Origin: Enterococcus faecium
GTDB taxonomy: Bacteria > Bacillota > Bacilli > Lactobacillales > Enterococcaceae
DNA length: 64,000 nt
NCBI RefSeq assembly: GCF_029023785.1
Contig: NZ_CP118956.1
Coordinates: forward strand, 1 to 64,000
Reading direction: 5' to 3'
Shown one piece after another: positions 54,908-64,000 of the stretch. Position 1 is the stretch's first letter, and each line of letters opens with the position of its first letter. The notes under the pieces were generated by a model, which was not told where the DNA came from, ran no database searches, and was given only the letters and a program-made list of their open reading frames with translations. A program made the translations under genes and the position numbers.

Positions 54908-56095
54908 TTGGGAATCAATGGGAAAAAGAGGATATCGGTATTTGGGTTAGGTTATGTTGGTCTAGCGAATTCATTGTTATTAGGTCAGCATGAAGAGGTG
55001 GTGGGCTATGATATTGATAGTCACAAGATAACATTATTGGAACAAGGTGGCTCACCTTTAATCGATGATTACATCGAGAAATTTATTAAAGAGAAACGTT
55101 CGAATGTGAGCTATACTAGTGATTTTGAGCAGGCGGTTTTACATGGAGAGTATTTGGTGATTGCAACGCCAACAGACTATGATGAATCAACAGATTATTT
55201 TAATACATCGTCTATTGAAGACGTGATTGAAAAAGCAATTCAAATCAAAGCTGATGCGAAGTTCATTATCAAATCTACGATTCCAATCGGCTATGTTGCA
55301 ACCCTAAAAAAACAATTTCCAAGTGTTCAAACTATTATTTTTTGTCCTGAGTTTTTGAGGGAAGGAACAGCACTGTATGACAATCTTTATCCGTCTAGGA
55401 TCATCATTGGTGATACAACTGATGCAGCAAAAGAAATAGGTGCTTTATTTTTGAGAAATGTCTGGGATAAGGAAGTGCCTGTGCTATACACTGGTGAAAC
55501 AGAGGCGGAAGCAATCAAGTTATTTGCCAATACTTACTTAGCCCTTCGTGTCGCTTATTTTAATGAATTAGACACTTTTGCGCAGATAAATGGACTTGAA
55601 TCTCGACAAATCATTGAAGGAATGGGATTAGATGCGCGCATCGGTTCTCACTATAACAACCCAAGTTTTGGTTATGGTGGCTATTGTTTGCCTAAAGATA
55701 CCAAGCAGTTAAAACAAAATTATCGTCAAGTCCCTGAGAGATTAATTTCAGCGATTGTTGCATCAAATGATGTTCGAAAAGATTTTGTTGCTGATAAAAT
55801 TATGGCGAAAAACCCTAAAACAGTCGGTATTTATCGTTTAACGATGAAGCATGGTAGCGATAACTTTAGATATAGTGCGATTCAAGATGTTATGACAAGA
55901 CTACAATCTAAGGGTGTTGAAATTGTTATTTACGAACCAACTTTAAGTGCGCCAAATTTTAAGGGAATTCAACTTGTGCATAGTTTAGAAGACTTTAAAC
56001 AGGCGGCTGAGATTATAGTTGCCAATCGATGGGATGAAAACCTACGCGACGTTGCACATAAAGTGCACACTCACGATGTATTTGTGAGAGATTAA
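54908..56095 (+). CDS. hasB: UDP-glucose 6-dehydrogenase (capsule type)
   Basis: The gene starts at TTG 54908 (or possibly the nearby ATG in another frame, which is not coding). The 395-residue enzyme has the NAD-binding motif FGLGYVGL, the family segment FCPEFLREGTALYDNLYPSR, and the catalytic Cys260 in YGGYCLPKDTK. It makes UDP-glucuronate from UDP-glucose. It is closest in memory to the short streptococcal HasB-type enzymes. A hyaluronan synthase follows 36 bp downstream, so UDP-glucuronate for polymer synthesis is the obvious role. Confidence 0.92.
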   Translation: MGINGKKRISVFGLGYVGLANSLLLGQHEEVVGYDIDSHKITLLEQGGSPLIDDYIEKFIKEKRSNVSYTSDFEQAVLHGEYLVIATPTDYDESTDYFNTSSIEDVIEKAIQIKADAKFIIKSTIPIGYVATLKKQFPSVQTIIFCPEFLREGTALYDNLYPSRIIIGDTTDAAKEIGALFLRNVWDKEVPVLYTGETEAEAIKLFANTYLALRVAYFNELDTFAQINGLESRQIIEGMGLDARIGSHYNNPSFGYGGYCLPKDTKQLKQNYRQVPERLISAIVASNDVRKDFVADKIMAKNPKTVGIYRLTMKHGSDNFRYSAIQDVMTRLQSKGVEIVIYEPTLSAPNFKGIQLVHSLEDFKQAAEIIVANRWDENLRDVAHKVHTHDVFVRD

Positions 56096-56131
56096 AATAT
56101 AAAATCTATCAAATGGATTAATGGAGAGAAA

Positions 56132-57325
56132 ATGTTAAACTTTTTAAGTATATTTTTATTGGTTTATGGTGTGCTTGCTATTTCGCACATTGTATTTCAA
56201 ATTATTCTATGTCATAGTGACCATAGACGACAGAACAAGAAATCATTTAAGGATTTCCATAGTAACTATAAGGCTAGTGTTTCGGTCATAGTGCCTGCCT
56301 ATAACGAAGTACCACAAATTTTGAAGAATTGTATTGATTCTATTGTGGCACAAAAAATACCTGACCTCGAGATTATTGTTGTTGATGACGGCTCAAAAAA
56401 TCGTGAAGAATTGATTGAAAAAGTCTATAACACTTATCAATCGAATCCAAATGTTAAAATTTTATTGCCTGATGAAAACAAAGGCAAGCGTCACTGTCAA
56501 AAACTTGGATTTGATATTGCTAAAGGTGATATTATTGTCACAGTGGATTCAGATACCTTACTACATGATGAGAATGCTGTTGAAAAATTAATTCAGCGTT
56601 TTGCTGATAAGAAAGTTGGTGCTGTCACAGGTGATGTTCGAGTCGAAAACAAGAATACAAACATCTTAACACGTCTTATTACGTATCGCTATTGGTCTGC
56701 TTTTCACCAAGAGCGAGCAGCTCAAAGCCGCTTTCACGTTGTCATGTGTTGCTCTGGACCATTTTCAGCCTATCGTAAAGAAATAATTGAGGAAGTTAAA
56801 GAGAAGTACATTACACAATATTTCTTAGGCGAAAATTGTACCTATGGAGATGACCGTCATTTGACAAATTTGGTTCTTGAAGCAGGCCATGAAGTTGCTT
56901 TCCAAAGTGATAGTCAAGTTTATACTTTTGTTCCTGAAACAATTGGTGGGTATATCAAACAGCAAGTAAGATGGAATAAAAGTTTCTATCGTGAGATGCT
57001 CTGGACGATTAAGTTTGCACATAAGCATCCTGCTTATATGATGTATGATTTGGTCATGCAATTTATCTTACCGTTTATGTTGGTTGTGTCTTTAATCGCT
57101 ATGGCTGTCCAAACAATTTTGTATCAGAATTTCGGACATTTATATCAGTATTTGATTATTTTGATTCTGATTGCTATTTTCCGTTCACTGTATGGTATTT
57201 ATAGAACTAAAGATGTTGGATTTTTACTCTTTGTTATCTATGGCTTTATGCACGTACTAATTTTATTACCTGTTAGATTCTATGCACTATTCACATTGAA
57301 ATCGACAAAATGGGGAACGCGATAA
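56132..57325 (+). CDS. hasA: Hyaluronan synthase (class I, HasA-like)
   Basis: The 397-residue membrane glycosyltransferase has an N-terminal helix (about 1-24), a GT2 domain and C-terminal helices (about 308-390). The GT2 domain has VIVPAYNE, VVDDGS, VDSDT, GDDRHLTN and QQVRWNKSFYRE, the last being the QxxRW motif. The ending FTLKSTKWGTR matches the streptococcal HasA C-terminus. One N-terminal helix fewer than streptococcal HasA is visible. It would polymerise GlcNAc and GlcUA and extrude the chain. No hasC is present; host UDP-glucose pyrophosphorylase could supply substrate. Confidence 0.87.
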   Translation: MLNFLSIFLLVYGVLAISHIVFQIILCHSDHRRQNKKSFKDFHSNYKASVSVIVPAYNEVPQILKNCIDSIVAQKIPDLEIIVVDDGSKNREELIEKVYNTYQSNPNVKILLPDENKGKRHCQKLGFDIAKGDIIVTVDSDTLLHDENAVEKLIQRFADKKVGAVTGDVRVENKNTNILTRLITYRYWSAFHQERAAQSRFHVVMCCSGPFSAYRKEIIEEVKEKYITQYFLGENCTYGDDRHLTNLVLEAGHEVAFQSDSQVYTFVPETIGGYIKQQVRWNKSFYREMLWTIKFAHKHPAYMMYDLVMQFILPFMLVVSLIAMAVQTILYQNFGHLYQYLIILILIAIFRSLYGIYRTKDVGFLLFVIYGFMHVLILLPVRFYALFTLKSTKWGTR

Positions 57326-57347
57326 ATCTTACCCATAACACTATTTT

Positions 57348-57385
57348 AAAAAAACAGCTTGCGTAAGAAAGCTGTTTTTTTTTCA
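57348..57385 (+). terminator. Terminator of the capsule operon
   Basis: AAAAAACAGCTT (about 57349-57360) pairs with AAAGCTGTTTTTT (57368-57380) around GCGTAAG and runs into T9. Confidence 0.85.
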
Positions 57386-57409
57386 TTAAATAAATCGAAT
57401 TGACAAAAA

Positions 57410-58217
57410 GGTTCTGTTGCAAAGTTTTCCAAAAAATCTATTTTAGTGTAAAATTGAGAAAAAAGACAGAGAGGACAGAGTAATGAATGATTTTAAAGGC
57501 AAACAATTCCAAAAAGACGTCATTATTGTCGCTGTTGGTTACTAGCTGCGTTACAATCTAAGCTATCGTGAAGTTCAGGAATTGTTATATGATCGTGGAA
57601 TAAATGTTTGTCATACTACGATTTATCGTTGGGTGCAAGAGTACATCAAAGTCCTCTATTATCTTTGGAAGAAGAAAAATAGACAATCCTTCTATTCATG
57701 GAAAATGGACGAAACCTATATCAAAATTAAGGGACGTTGGCATTATCTTTATCGTGCAATTGATGCGGATGGCTTAACCTTAGATATCTGGTTACGAAAG
57801 AAACGGGATACGCAAGCAGCCTATGCTTTCTTAAAACGACTCCATAAACAGTTTGGTGAGCCGAAAGCAATTGTGACCGATAAAGCACCTTCTCTTGGCT
57901 CCGCCTTTAGAAAGTTACAGAGTGTGGGTTTATATCCTAAGACAGAGCACCGAACTGTGAAGTATCTTAACAATTTAATAGAACAAGACCATCGACCTAT
58001 TAAACGACGGAATAAATTTTATCAAAGTCTCCGTACAGCCTCTTCCACGATTAAGGGCATGGAGACCATTCGAGGAATATATAAAAAGAACCGAAGAAAT
58101 GGAACGCTCTTCGGCTTTTCGGTGTCTACTGAAATCAAGGTATTAATGGGAATAACAGCCTAAGATATTTGGAGTTCAGAGAGAGCGCGTTTGATTTTCA
58201 AACTTCGCAACAGAACA
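57410..58217 (+). mobile_element. IS6-family element (IS1216/ISS1-like)
   Basis: The left end GGTTCTGTTGCAAAGTTT and right end (complement GTTCTGTTGCGAAGTTTG) are typical of IS6-family elements of enterococci and lactococci. About 808 bp with one transposase gene, which carries a nonsense codon. IS6 elements drive cointegrate formation and gene capture. Confidence 0.9.
57483..58163 (+). pseudogene. IS6 transposase with nonsense codon 21
   Basis: ATG 57483 begins MNDFKGKQFQKDVIIVAVGY, then an in-frame TAG (57543-57545) stands where homologues have Tyr; the remaining frame to 58163 is intact with DDE residues in WKMDETYIKIKG, IVTDKAPS and IEQDHRPIKRR. One base separates it from a functional gene. 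An alternative start after the stop would lack the DNA-binding N-terminus. Confidence 0.88.
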
Positions 58218-58256
58218 AATAGGGTTAATCTCATCAAGAAAAGGAGTTAGAAACAG

Positions 58257-58808
58257 TTGCGAAAATATATGATCTACCTCAGCAGTTTATTGGTCACATT
58301 TATCCTGAGTTATGCGACGATTACTTGGCTGATTATGCCCGTTCTCACTCGCTATCAAAGCCTGGCTAGGTTGATTAACCACTTTGACTATACCGCATTA
58401 ACTTTAATACTCTTATTAACGCTGATTATCTGGTTGTTTGGCATCCAGTATCACCTCAAACATTTTTCAGTTATTTATCTCTATCTTGCTTTCAGTGTGT
58501 ATTTATTACTGTTATTCATGGTGCTTTTTACTAAAACAACGGATTTTCAGGCGATATCACTGAATCCTTTTGACTTTATAAAAGCGGATACCAGAACGAT
58601 TCAAGAGGCAGTGCTAAATATTATCTACTTCATTCCTTTAGGTGGCCTTTACTGTATCAATACTGATTTCAAACAGTTTGTCATTGTCAGTTTGGTCACA
58701 CTTTTAGGAATTGAAACCATTCAATTTATCTTTTATTTGGGCACATTTGCCATTAGTGATATTATCTTGAATTTTTTGGGTTGTTTGATTGGGTATTATT
58801 GGTGTTAG
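58257..58808 (+). CDS. VanZ-like membrane protein, C-terminus altered by an IS
   Basis: TTG 58257 follows AAAGGAGTTAG. The 183-residue protein has about five hydrophobic segments and the VanZ-like pattern NIIYFIPLGGLY followed by LLGIETIQFIFYLGTFAISDIILNFLGCLIGYY. The IS3 element begins at 58803 and supplies the last codon and stop. Loss is at most a few residues, so activity may be kept. VanZ-family proteins affect envelope properties and sometimes teicoplanin susceptibility. Confidence 0.8.
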   Translation: MRKYMIYLSSLLVTFILSYATITWLIMPVLTRYQSLARLINHFDYTALTLILLLTLIIWLFGIQYHLKHFSVIYLYLAFSVYLLLLFMVLFTKTTDFQAISLNPFDFIKADTRTIQEAVLNIIYFIPLGGLYCINTDFKQFVIVSLVTLLGIETIQFIFYLGTFAISDIILNFLGCLIGYYWC

Positions 58809-58878
58809 TATCAAATCTTAGACAGCTTTTCGTAGAGACAAGAATAAATTAAACTTATCTACGAGAGGATGAATTTTT

Positions 58879-59133
58879 ATGACCCGATATGAAGAAAATT
58901 TTAAACAAATGATTGTTGAACTGAATCAAACTGGACGTTCTGTTCGAGGGTTAGCGAAAGAATATGGCTTATCTGAAGCAACGATTTACAAATGGAAGAA
59001 TTTATATTTACCTGATCAGTCCACAGGACTGACTGGAAAAGAAGTAGCTGAACTGAGAAAAGAAAATGCTCGTTTAAATGAGGAACTTGAAATCTTAAAA
59101 AAAGCCGCAGCCATATTCTCTCGGAAAACCTAA
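58879..59133 (+). CDS. IS3 OrfA
   Basis: This 84-residue HTH protein (LAKEYGLSEATIYKWKNLYL) has a C-terminal coiled coil (ELRKENARLNEELEILKKAA). It starts behind GAGAGGATG. OrfB lies 51 bp further on, and frameshifting is expected to fuse the two. Confidence 0.92.
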   Translation: MTRYEENFKQMIVELNQTGRSVRGLAKEYGLSEATIYKWKNLYLPDQSTGLTGKEVAELRKENARLNEELEILKKAAAIFSRKT

Positions 59134-59183
59134 ATTCGCTTGTTCAATTTATTGAAAAATGGTGTAAGGATTACACTGTTTCT

Positions 59184-60005
59184 TTGTTGTGTCGGTTATT
59201 AGAAATCCCTAGAAGTGTCTATTATTTTTATAAGAATAAACCGTTGACAGCTACAGAAATCAGAAATAATAAGTTGAAAAAGAAGATTTCAACAATTTTT
59301 TTTACGAATAAACAACGCTATGGTGCCACAAAGATCCATCAAGTTTTATTAAAAGAAGGGATTTCAGTATCTCTTAAACATGTCCAAAAGCTAATGAAAC
59401 AATTAAATTTAAGGTCGATTGTAGTTAAAAAATATAGACCTCAAAGGTCTAATAAACCGATCATTTCAAAAGAGAATCTCTTAAATCAGGACTTTTCTAC
59501 TGAAACGATCTGTGAGAAATGGGCAGCTGACATTACGTACATTCCTACTAAGAAAAATGGTTGGTGTTACTTATCTTCAATCATGGATTTACACACGAAA
59601 AAAATTATTAGTTATACATTTTCAAAACGAATGACTGTGGATTGTGTCATTCAAACATTGAATAAAGCAAAAATACATTATCACATTCCAGAAGGAATGA
59701 TTCTACACACTGACTTGGGCAGCCAATACACAGCAAGAGAAGTGGAACAATGGCTTAAAACCAACAAAATAAGGCATTCTTATAGTAGAAAAGGAACACC
59801 TTATGATAATGCTGGAATCGAATCTTTCCATGCCTCATTGAAAAAAGAAGAAGTCTACACGACTAGCTACTCAGATTTTGAAGAAGCAAATCGAGCGCTA
59901 TTTAGCTACATTGAAGGATTTTATAACCGAAATCGAATCCATAGCTCGATTCACTATCTAACCCCACAGGAATTTGAAGAATTAGCAAAAGAAAAAATGG
60001 CTTAA
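59184..60005 (+). CDS. IS3 OrfB (DDE transposase)
   Basis: The 273-residue protein has the HTH_21 region (NKQRYGATKIHQVLLKEGIS), catalytic Asp residues in WAADITYIPTKKNG and LHTDLGSQYTA, and Glu in NAGIESFHASLKKEE, ending in the integrase C-terminal NRIHSSIHYLTPQEFEELAK. Full length. Confidence 0.93.
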   Translation: MLCRLLEIPRSVYYFYKNKPLTATEIRNNKLKKKISTIFFTNKQRYGATKIHQVLLKEGISVSLKHVQKLMKQLNLRSIVVKKYRPQRSNKPIISKENLLNQDFSTETICEKWAADITYIPTKKNGWCYLSSIMDLHTKKIISYTFSKRMTVDCVIQTLNKAKIHYHIPEGMILHTDLGSQYTAREVEQWLKTNKIRHSYSRKGTPYDNAGIESFHASLKKEEVYTTSYSDFEEANRALFSYIEGFYNRNRIHSSIHYLTPQEFEELAKEKMA

Positions 60006-60047
60006 CCGTCTCTACTAAAATGTGTCCAAGATATTGACTCAAATCCA

Positions 60048-60619
60048 AAATTGAAGAAATGAAAAAGTTCGGCGCAGAAAAAATTTTCATCGAGAAACAA
60101 TCTGGAGCAACGATTACTCATCGACCGATTTTCCAGGAAGCTTTAGAGTTTGTCCGAGACCAAGATATTTTTATTGTCGAAGCAATCGACCGACTTGGAA
60201 GAAATTACGACGAAATCATTGCTTCAGTCAATTACCTAAAGAAGAAAAACGTGCAGCTGATCATCACCAGTCTACCGATCATGGCTGAAGCAATTGGCAA
60301 TCCTCTTTTGGATAAATTCATTAAAGATTTAATCATCCAAATTTTGGCCATGATTGCAGAGCAAGAGCGTACCGAATCTAAACGACGCCAGGCGCAAGGC
60401 ATTAAAATTGCAAAAGCAAATGGCGTCTATAAAGGTCGTCCAAAACTCTATAGTGCAGATACAAAAAATCCTCAACGATGTTTAGTTTATGAAAACATCG
60501 TTAAGGATTTAAATGAGGGCATAGCTATTTCAAAAATTGCTAAAAACTACAATATTACTAGACAAACTATTTACAGAATTAAGAATGATATTGAGTATAA
60601 CAGTAATCAAATGAATTAA
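60048..60619 (+). pseudogene. Serine recombinase lacking its N-terminus
   Basis: The frame is open from the IS3 end ([20 protein letters not shown]) to 60619, about 190 residues. It has the resolvase core motif [14 protein letters not shown], the [25 protein letters not shown] helix and a C-terminal HTH ([20 protein letters not shown]). The first about 40 residues with the catalytic Ser are missing, replaced by the IS. It is probably inactive. It may mark the edge of a former transposon. Confidence 0.82.
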
Positions 60620-62046
60620 AAAAGTTCTTTATACATTAAAATTTCTTCTTTTAACTCATCAATTCTAGGAGATCTAACATCAGAATCAGCAATTGCATTT
60701 AATAACTCATCAATATTTTCTTTATTCGCTAGTAAAGGATCATAGTATTTTATATTCTTTTTAATTAATTCCAGAGTTTTTATATTTTGTTCTTTGTAAT
60801 TAGCTAGAATTTCTTCTACAGTTTCGCCTGAAATCATAGCCATATCTGAACCAGTATTGATTCCTTTGAATGGATAAGGTTCTTTATCATATGCCTTTAT
60901 CATTTCTACTAAATCATCATATCCTAAGTGTTTTTTAACATACAGCATAAAATTTATTAATGTAAAAAATGGCATTGAAGAATAGTCTGGAAATATAAAT
61001 TGAAACAGTTTGTTCGCAAAATATTTATCATCATCATTGCTTTCTGGTGACACTGACAGGCTGCTAAGCCACTTTAAATACAATTCAAATATAATTATTT
61101 GTTTTTGTGAATTATCTTCATTCTCATCATAAATAAGTTTATCGGGTAAAAGATTATCTAAGTTATCTACTAAAGATAGGCTATTAGCTTTCTTGGCATA
61201 AGATATTAATTTTAAAATATTATTATTTAGGAATAATCTATATTCTTCTCCAGATAATTCTTCTAAAAATTGTGATAGGAATTGATTATATCTGTTACTA
61301 GAATTCCAATTAAAAATAGAGTTTTTTGTATAGATATCGAAAAAATCATTTACTTTTTTTATATCTATATTCTTTCCTTCAAGATACACACATTTTATTT
61401 CGGAATAAATAAATTTGGATAAACGCTCATAAACATCATAATCGATAGTATTGTACGTATTTATTTCATCAAATTTATTCATGTCTATACTAGTGAAAAA
61501 GATAGACATAAATTCTAATTTTTTTTCATAGTCTTTATTTTCTTCACATTGATCTATATACATATCCATCAGATCGATTTCTTCTATCTCTCCATGTTGA
61601 TCCACTGAATTCCATATGAGAGACCATATTTCTTTCTGAACAGCTTCATTCTTGGATAAGTTACTAATATATCTTTTCCTACATTCTGTTCTATATTTAA
61701 CGGTTTCACTAGAATTGTTTTTTGAATAAGTACGCTTGTTAATAATCCAAAAATAGCACCTAACTAACGATAGAATAGATAAGCTTATGCCGATTACATA
61801 TAAAAGAAGTACTATACAGTTAAGTTTTCTATAAAACTCATTACTTGCTGAATTTGTTTGATAGAAAAGTAAAGGCAATGTTAACAATATTAGTCCAAAA
61901 GACAGTTTTTTTATTTTTATAACTTGATCAAATACTACCATTTTATCCCAATCAACAGCATTCTCATTTTCAAATAAAAATGTAGCAATTGGTATAAATA
62001 ATGCCAACACTGTACTTGTTATATTCCATAAAAATCCCGAATCCAT
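60616..62046 (-). CDS. Unknown membrane protein
   Basis: I start at ATG 62046 behind ATAGGAGGAAA, giving 476 residues. Two or three hydrophobic segments lie near the N-terminus (about 8-22, 46-65, 78-105), followed by a long helical cytoplasmic region of very low GC that has no recognised domain. A broken small gene lies immediately upstream in the same direction. Composition and pairing recall orphan defence or plasmid-stability loci, but nothing specific supports that. Its 3' end overlaps the recombinase fragment by 4 bp. Confidence 0.75.
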   Translation of the reverse strand: MDSGFLWNITSTVLALFIPIATFLFENENAVDWDKMVVFDQVIKIKKLSFGLILLTLPLLFYQTNSASNEFYRKLNCIVLLLYVIGISLSILSLVRCYFWIINKRTYSKNNSSETVKYRTECRKRYISNLSKNEAVQKEIWSLIWNSVDQHGEIEEIDLMDMYIDQCEENKDYEKKLEFMSIFFTSIDMNKFDEINTYNTIDYDVYERLSKFIYSEIKCVYLEGKNIDIKKVNDFFDIYTKNSIFNWNSSNRYNQFLSQFLEELSGEEYRLFLNNNILKLISYAKKANSLSLVDNLDNLLPDKLIYDENEDNSQKQIIIFELYLKWLSSLSVSPESNDDDKYFANKLFQFIFPDYSSMPFFTLINFMLYVKKHLGYDDLVEMIKAYDKEPYPFKGINTGSDMAMISGETVEEILANYKEQNIKTLELIKKNIKYYDPLLANKENIDELLNAIADSDVRSPRIDELKEEILMYKELF

Positions 62047-62163
62047 AATTATTTTCCTCCTATATAAAATTTGTAAAATGTAAATATAATTACTCAATTA
62101 TCTTTTTAAAAGCTTCCTCCATTAATATAATATTATCATCCAAATCGTCGATGTTGGGAGCGT

Positions 62164-63478
62164 CAATAATTTTGTGTAAATAACTCGTCCTTCTGCAAAA
62201 TAATGGGTTACTCAGTAAACATTGAAGCTAATGTATCCGTCACTTGTTGGAAGCCTTTATGGCTTCTATTTAAGAATTTTTGATTGTATGTATCAAAGAT
62301 GGATACTAGGAAACGCTCTAGTGATTCTTCATTTTGAAACTGATCTTTTCTGCGGCTGTATTTCTTGATTTGTTTATTGAAAGATTCGATTAAATTAGTT
62401 GAGTAAATGCTTCGGCGGATACCAGGCGGAAACTCATAAAAAGTCAATAAATCTTGATTTTTTATCAGTGACTGCGTCACTTTAGGATAAGTTTTCTGCC
62501 ACTTCTCAATCATACTCCCTAAAAAGGTATTTGCCTCTTCCTTTGAGCTAGCTTGATAAACAGCCTTAAAATCATCACAGATTTCTTTTCGATCTTTGAC
62601 ACGTACTTTATGAGCAATATTACGGGAAACGTGAACACAGCAATGTTAGTATTTAGCTTTAGGATAAATCTGGTGAATCGTATCTTTCATGCCTTTTAAG
62701 CCATCGGTAATAAACAGTAAGACATCATGAACCCCTCTGGAGTAAATGTCCTGTAACAACTCATTCCAAACGTAGGTCGATTCAGTCGGAGCAATCGCAT
62801 AACTTAGTACTTCTTTAGTGCCGTCTTCTCGTATACCAATGGCAATATAGATTGCTTCTTTGGAGACGGTTTGCCGTTTTAAAGGAATATAAGTAGCATC
62901 CATGAAAATAGCGACATACTTATCATTTAGAGTTCTAACTTTAAATGCATTTACTTCTTCAGTCAGCACTTTAGTCATGTTGGACATGGTTTGGGGCGTG
63001 TAGTGATGCCCATACATTTTCTCAATCAAGTCTGCGATTTCCGACATGGTAATACCTTTTCGGAAGAGGTGAATGATGGTCTCCTCTAAGGTATCATTCG
63101 TCCGTCTATAAGCAGGAACAGTCTGTTGCTTGAACTCGCCGTTGCGGTCGCGCGGAATCTGGAGATGAAGTTCCCCGTACTCGGTCTTGACCGTACGGTC
63201 ATAGGAGCCGTTACGAGAATTACCCGTGTTAAAACCAATACGATCGTACTTTTCGTAATCGAGGAAAGCCGTTAACTCCGTTTTGAGAAGCGTATTGACA
63301 GCTTTTTCCAAATGGACACGGAATAATTCATTCAAATCGCCTTTGTTCGCTAGAGTCTTTAGAATTTCTGTAGTAAAATCGTTCATATGGAAGTCCTCTT
63401 TTCTGTGAATGTGTTGTGGTAACTCTATTCTACAGAAGGGACTTCCTTTTTTCTATTTACACAAAATATTTTACACTC
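62164..63478 (-). mobile_element. IS256-family element
   Basis: Terminal sequences TAATTTTGTGTAAATA (left) and the complement of TATTTTGTGTAAATAG (right) form inverted repeats around a Mutator-type transposase gene with one nonsense codon. Exact ends and the 8-9 bp target duplication were not resolved. Confidence 0.83.
62208..63386 (-). pseudogene. IS256-family transposase with internal stop
   Basis: The frame starts at ATG 63386 (MNDFTTEILKTLANKGDLNE), with the Mutator-family core (VAIFMDATYIPLKRQ and FITDGLKGMKDTIHQIYPKA). It stops at TAA (62646-62648), in the place of a Gln codon before HCCVHVSRNIA. The same frame then continues to 62208 (IRRSIYSTNLIESFNKQIKK and on). A single C-to-T change explains it. 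The protein is inactive unless the stop is read through. Confidence 0.88.
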
Positions 63479-63816
63479 TCTCGATGTTACATCTATAGAA
63501 TTCTTTTATTACTTTCAAAGTATCTAAAGTTATCACAAATGATAGTTTTTCCAATACATGTATTTGTAACGCTGATTCTATTCCAATATTTGATGCAATA
63601 TGATTAATAGTGCCAGTTCCATGAACATCCATTGATCCAATTCCATATATAGAAAAATATAGAGATTTGTCGATATTAAGTCTTTTCATCAACTTCAGTA
63701 TGCTTGTTTTCTTTTCTTGGTCTAAATCGTACCAATGCCTATTGTCCCATCTTTTTGTTCCTTTATACTTAAATAATTTTTTCTGTTCATTCTTGTAATA
63801 CGTAATTATATCATAT

Positions 63817-64000
63817 GATTTGTCAAATTAAGCTAGAATAAAATGCTTCTTGTACATAGCTCAAAAATATTTCGATTGGTGTTCTGTAATTCAATGATTT
63901 TCTTGGAATATGATTACGTTGATTGCTGACACTGGAAATAAATGTCTGATTCACTTCTCTAAAATCCATTGATTTCGGCAGTCCATTACGACGCAGAATC
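63817..64000 (-). mobile_element. IS30-family element, continues past the window
   Basis: The sequence from ATTTGTCAAATTAAGCTAGA onward is the same as the right part of the element at 43461-43990, including the transposase C-terminus (QEAFYSSLI-stop) and QTFISSVSNQRNHIPRKSLN. The window ends inside the gene, so whether this copy is full-length or deleted is unknown. Confidence 0.88.

Larger units (their letters stand above)
58803..60047 (+). mobile_element. IS3-family element, complete (about 1245 bp)
   Basis: The element starts TGTTAGTATCAAATC and ends GACTCAAATCCA, with imperfect repeats around CTTAGACA/CTTGGACA. It has intact orfA and orfB. It separates the VanZ-like gene from a truncated serine recombinase. 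The same left junction bases GGTGTTAG occur at the truncated copy near 42969. No clear target duplication is seen, suggesting recombination between copies. Confidence 0.88.
62093..63816 (-). pseudogene. Hypothetical gene cut by IS256 and IS30 elements
   Basis: The upstream part (63816 down to about 63479) reads continuously through KRWDNRHWYDLDQEKKTSIL, then MKRLNIDKSLYFSIYGIGSM, to VIKEFYRCNIE. The downstream part (about 62163 to 62093) reads APNIDDLDDNIILMEEAFKK-IIE-stop. An IS256-type element sits between them, and an IS30 element removes the start. The whole was probably the first gene of a pair with the membrane protein at 60616-62046. No family is recognised. Confidence 0.6.

Noticed and set aside
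60048..60619. Serine recombinase as an active resolvase
   Set aside because: The catalytic N-terminus with the nucleophilic Ser is missing, so only a fragment is called.

Overview
The window is low-GC Gram-positive DNA and most likely part of a large conjugative plasmid or related element from Enterococcus, probably E. faecium. The evidence is Firmicutes-type AGGAGG ribosome binding sites, sortase/LPXTG surface genes, an enterococcal-type type IV secretion operon, many IS elements typical of enterococci and lactic acid bacteria, and a broken copy of the E. faecium bacteriocin enterocin P. No replication initiator or partition genes are visible, so the replicon type cannot be assigned.

Layout. 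(1) 1-3.3 kb: small hypothetical genes, a roughly 530-nt region that looks like a large structured RNA, and an IS3-family element inserted cleanly into a small gene. (2) 3.28-5.41 kb: an IS200/IS605 element with tnpA and tnpB whose left part carries the conserved P, Q, R and S core of a group I intron, that is, an IStron. (3) 5.5-12.6 kb: a surface module with a class A-like sortase, major pilin, class C sortase, minor pilin-like protein, a large LPXTG adhesin and a lipoprotein. (4) 12.6-27.8 kb: the conjugation operon (VirB2-like protein, coiled-coil protein, VirD4, VirB6-like, VirB3-like, VirB4-like in two ORFs, a bifunctional wall hydrolase and several membrane proteins). (5) 27.8-37.4 kb: a probable oriT, two accessory proteins, a MobP-type relaxase, an ArdC-like protein with a zinc peptidase motif, a Toprim protein and topoisomerase III. 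(6) 37.4-42 kb: an AbiE toxin-antitoxin pair under a perfect palindrome, ssb, a type I toxin-antitoxin locus with a holin-like peptide, highly structured intergenic DNA and small genes.

From about 42.0 kb the element gives way to an IS mosaic. It carries a truncated MFS gene, an oxalate/formate-type MFS transporter, a short UvrA-like protein, an enterocin P locus with no ATG start and with its immunity gene split by an IS30 element, a frameshifted mntH with a universal stress protein, a hyaluronan-type capsule pair (UDP-glucose dehydrogenase and hyaluronan synthase) behind a near-consensus promoter at an IS scar, a VanZ-like gene, a truncated serine recombinase and an unknown membrane protein. 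IS3, IS6, IS30, IS256 and IS982 families are present, several visibly dead.

How it fits together: the relaxase would nick oriT, VirD4 would pass the DNA to the VirB4/B6/B3 channel, the hydrolase would open the wall, and the sortase-assembled surface proteins could help cell contact. ArdC-like protein, SSB, Toprim protein and topoisomerase III fit establishment in the recipient, and the two toxin-antitoxin loci fit maintenance. The right third is accessory cargo gained and damaged by IS traffic. All functions are read from sequence motifs and remembered families; no database search was run.
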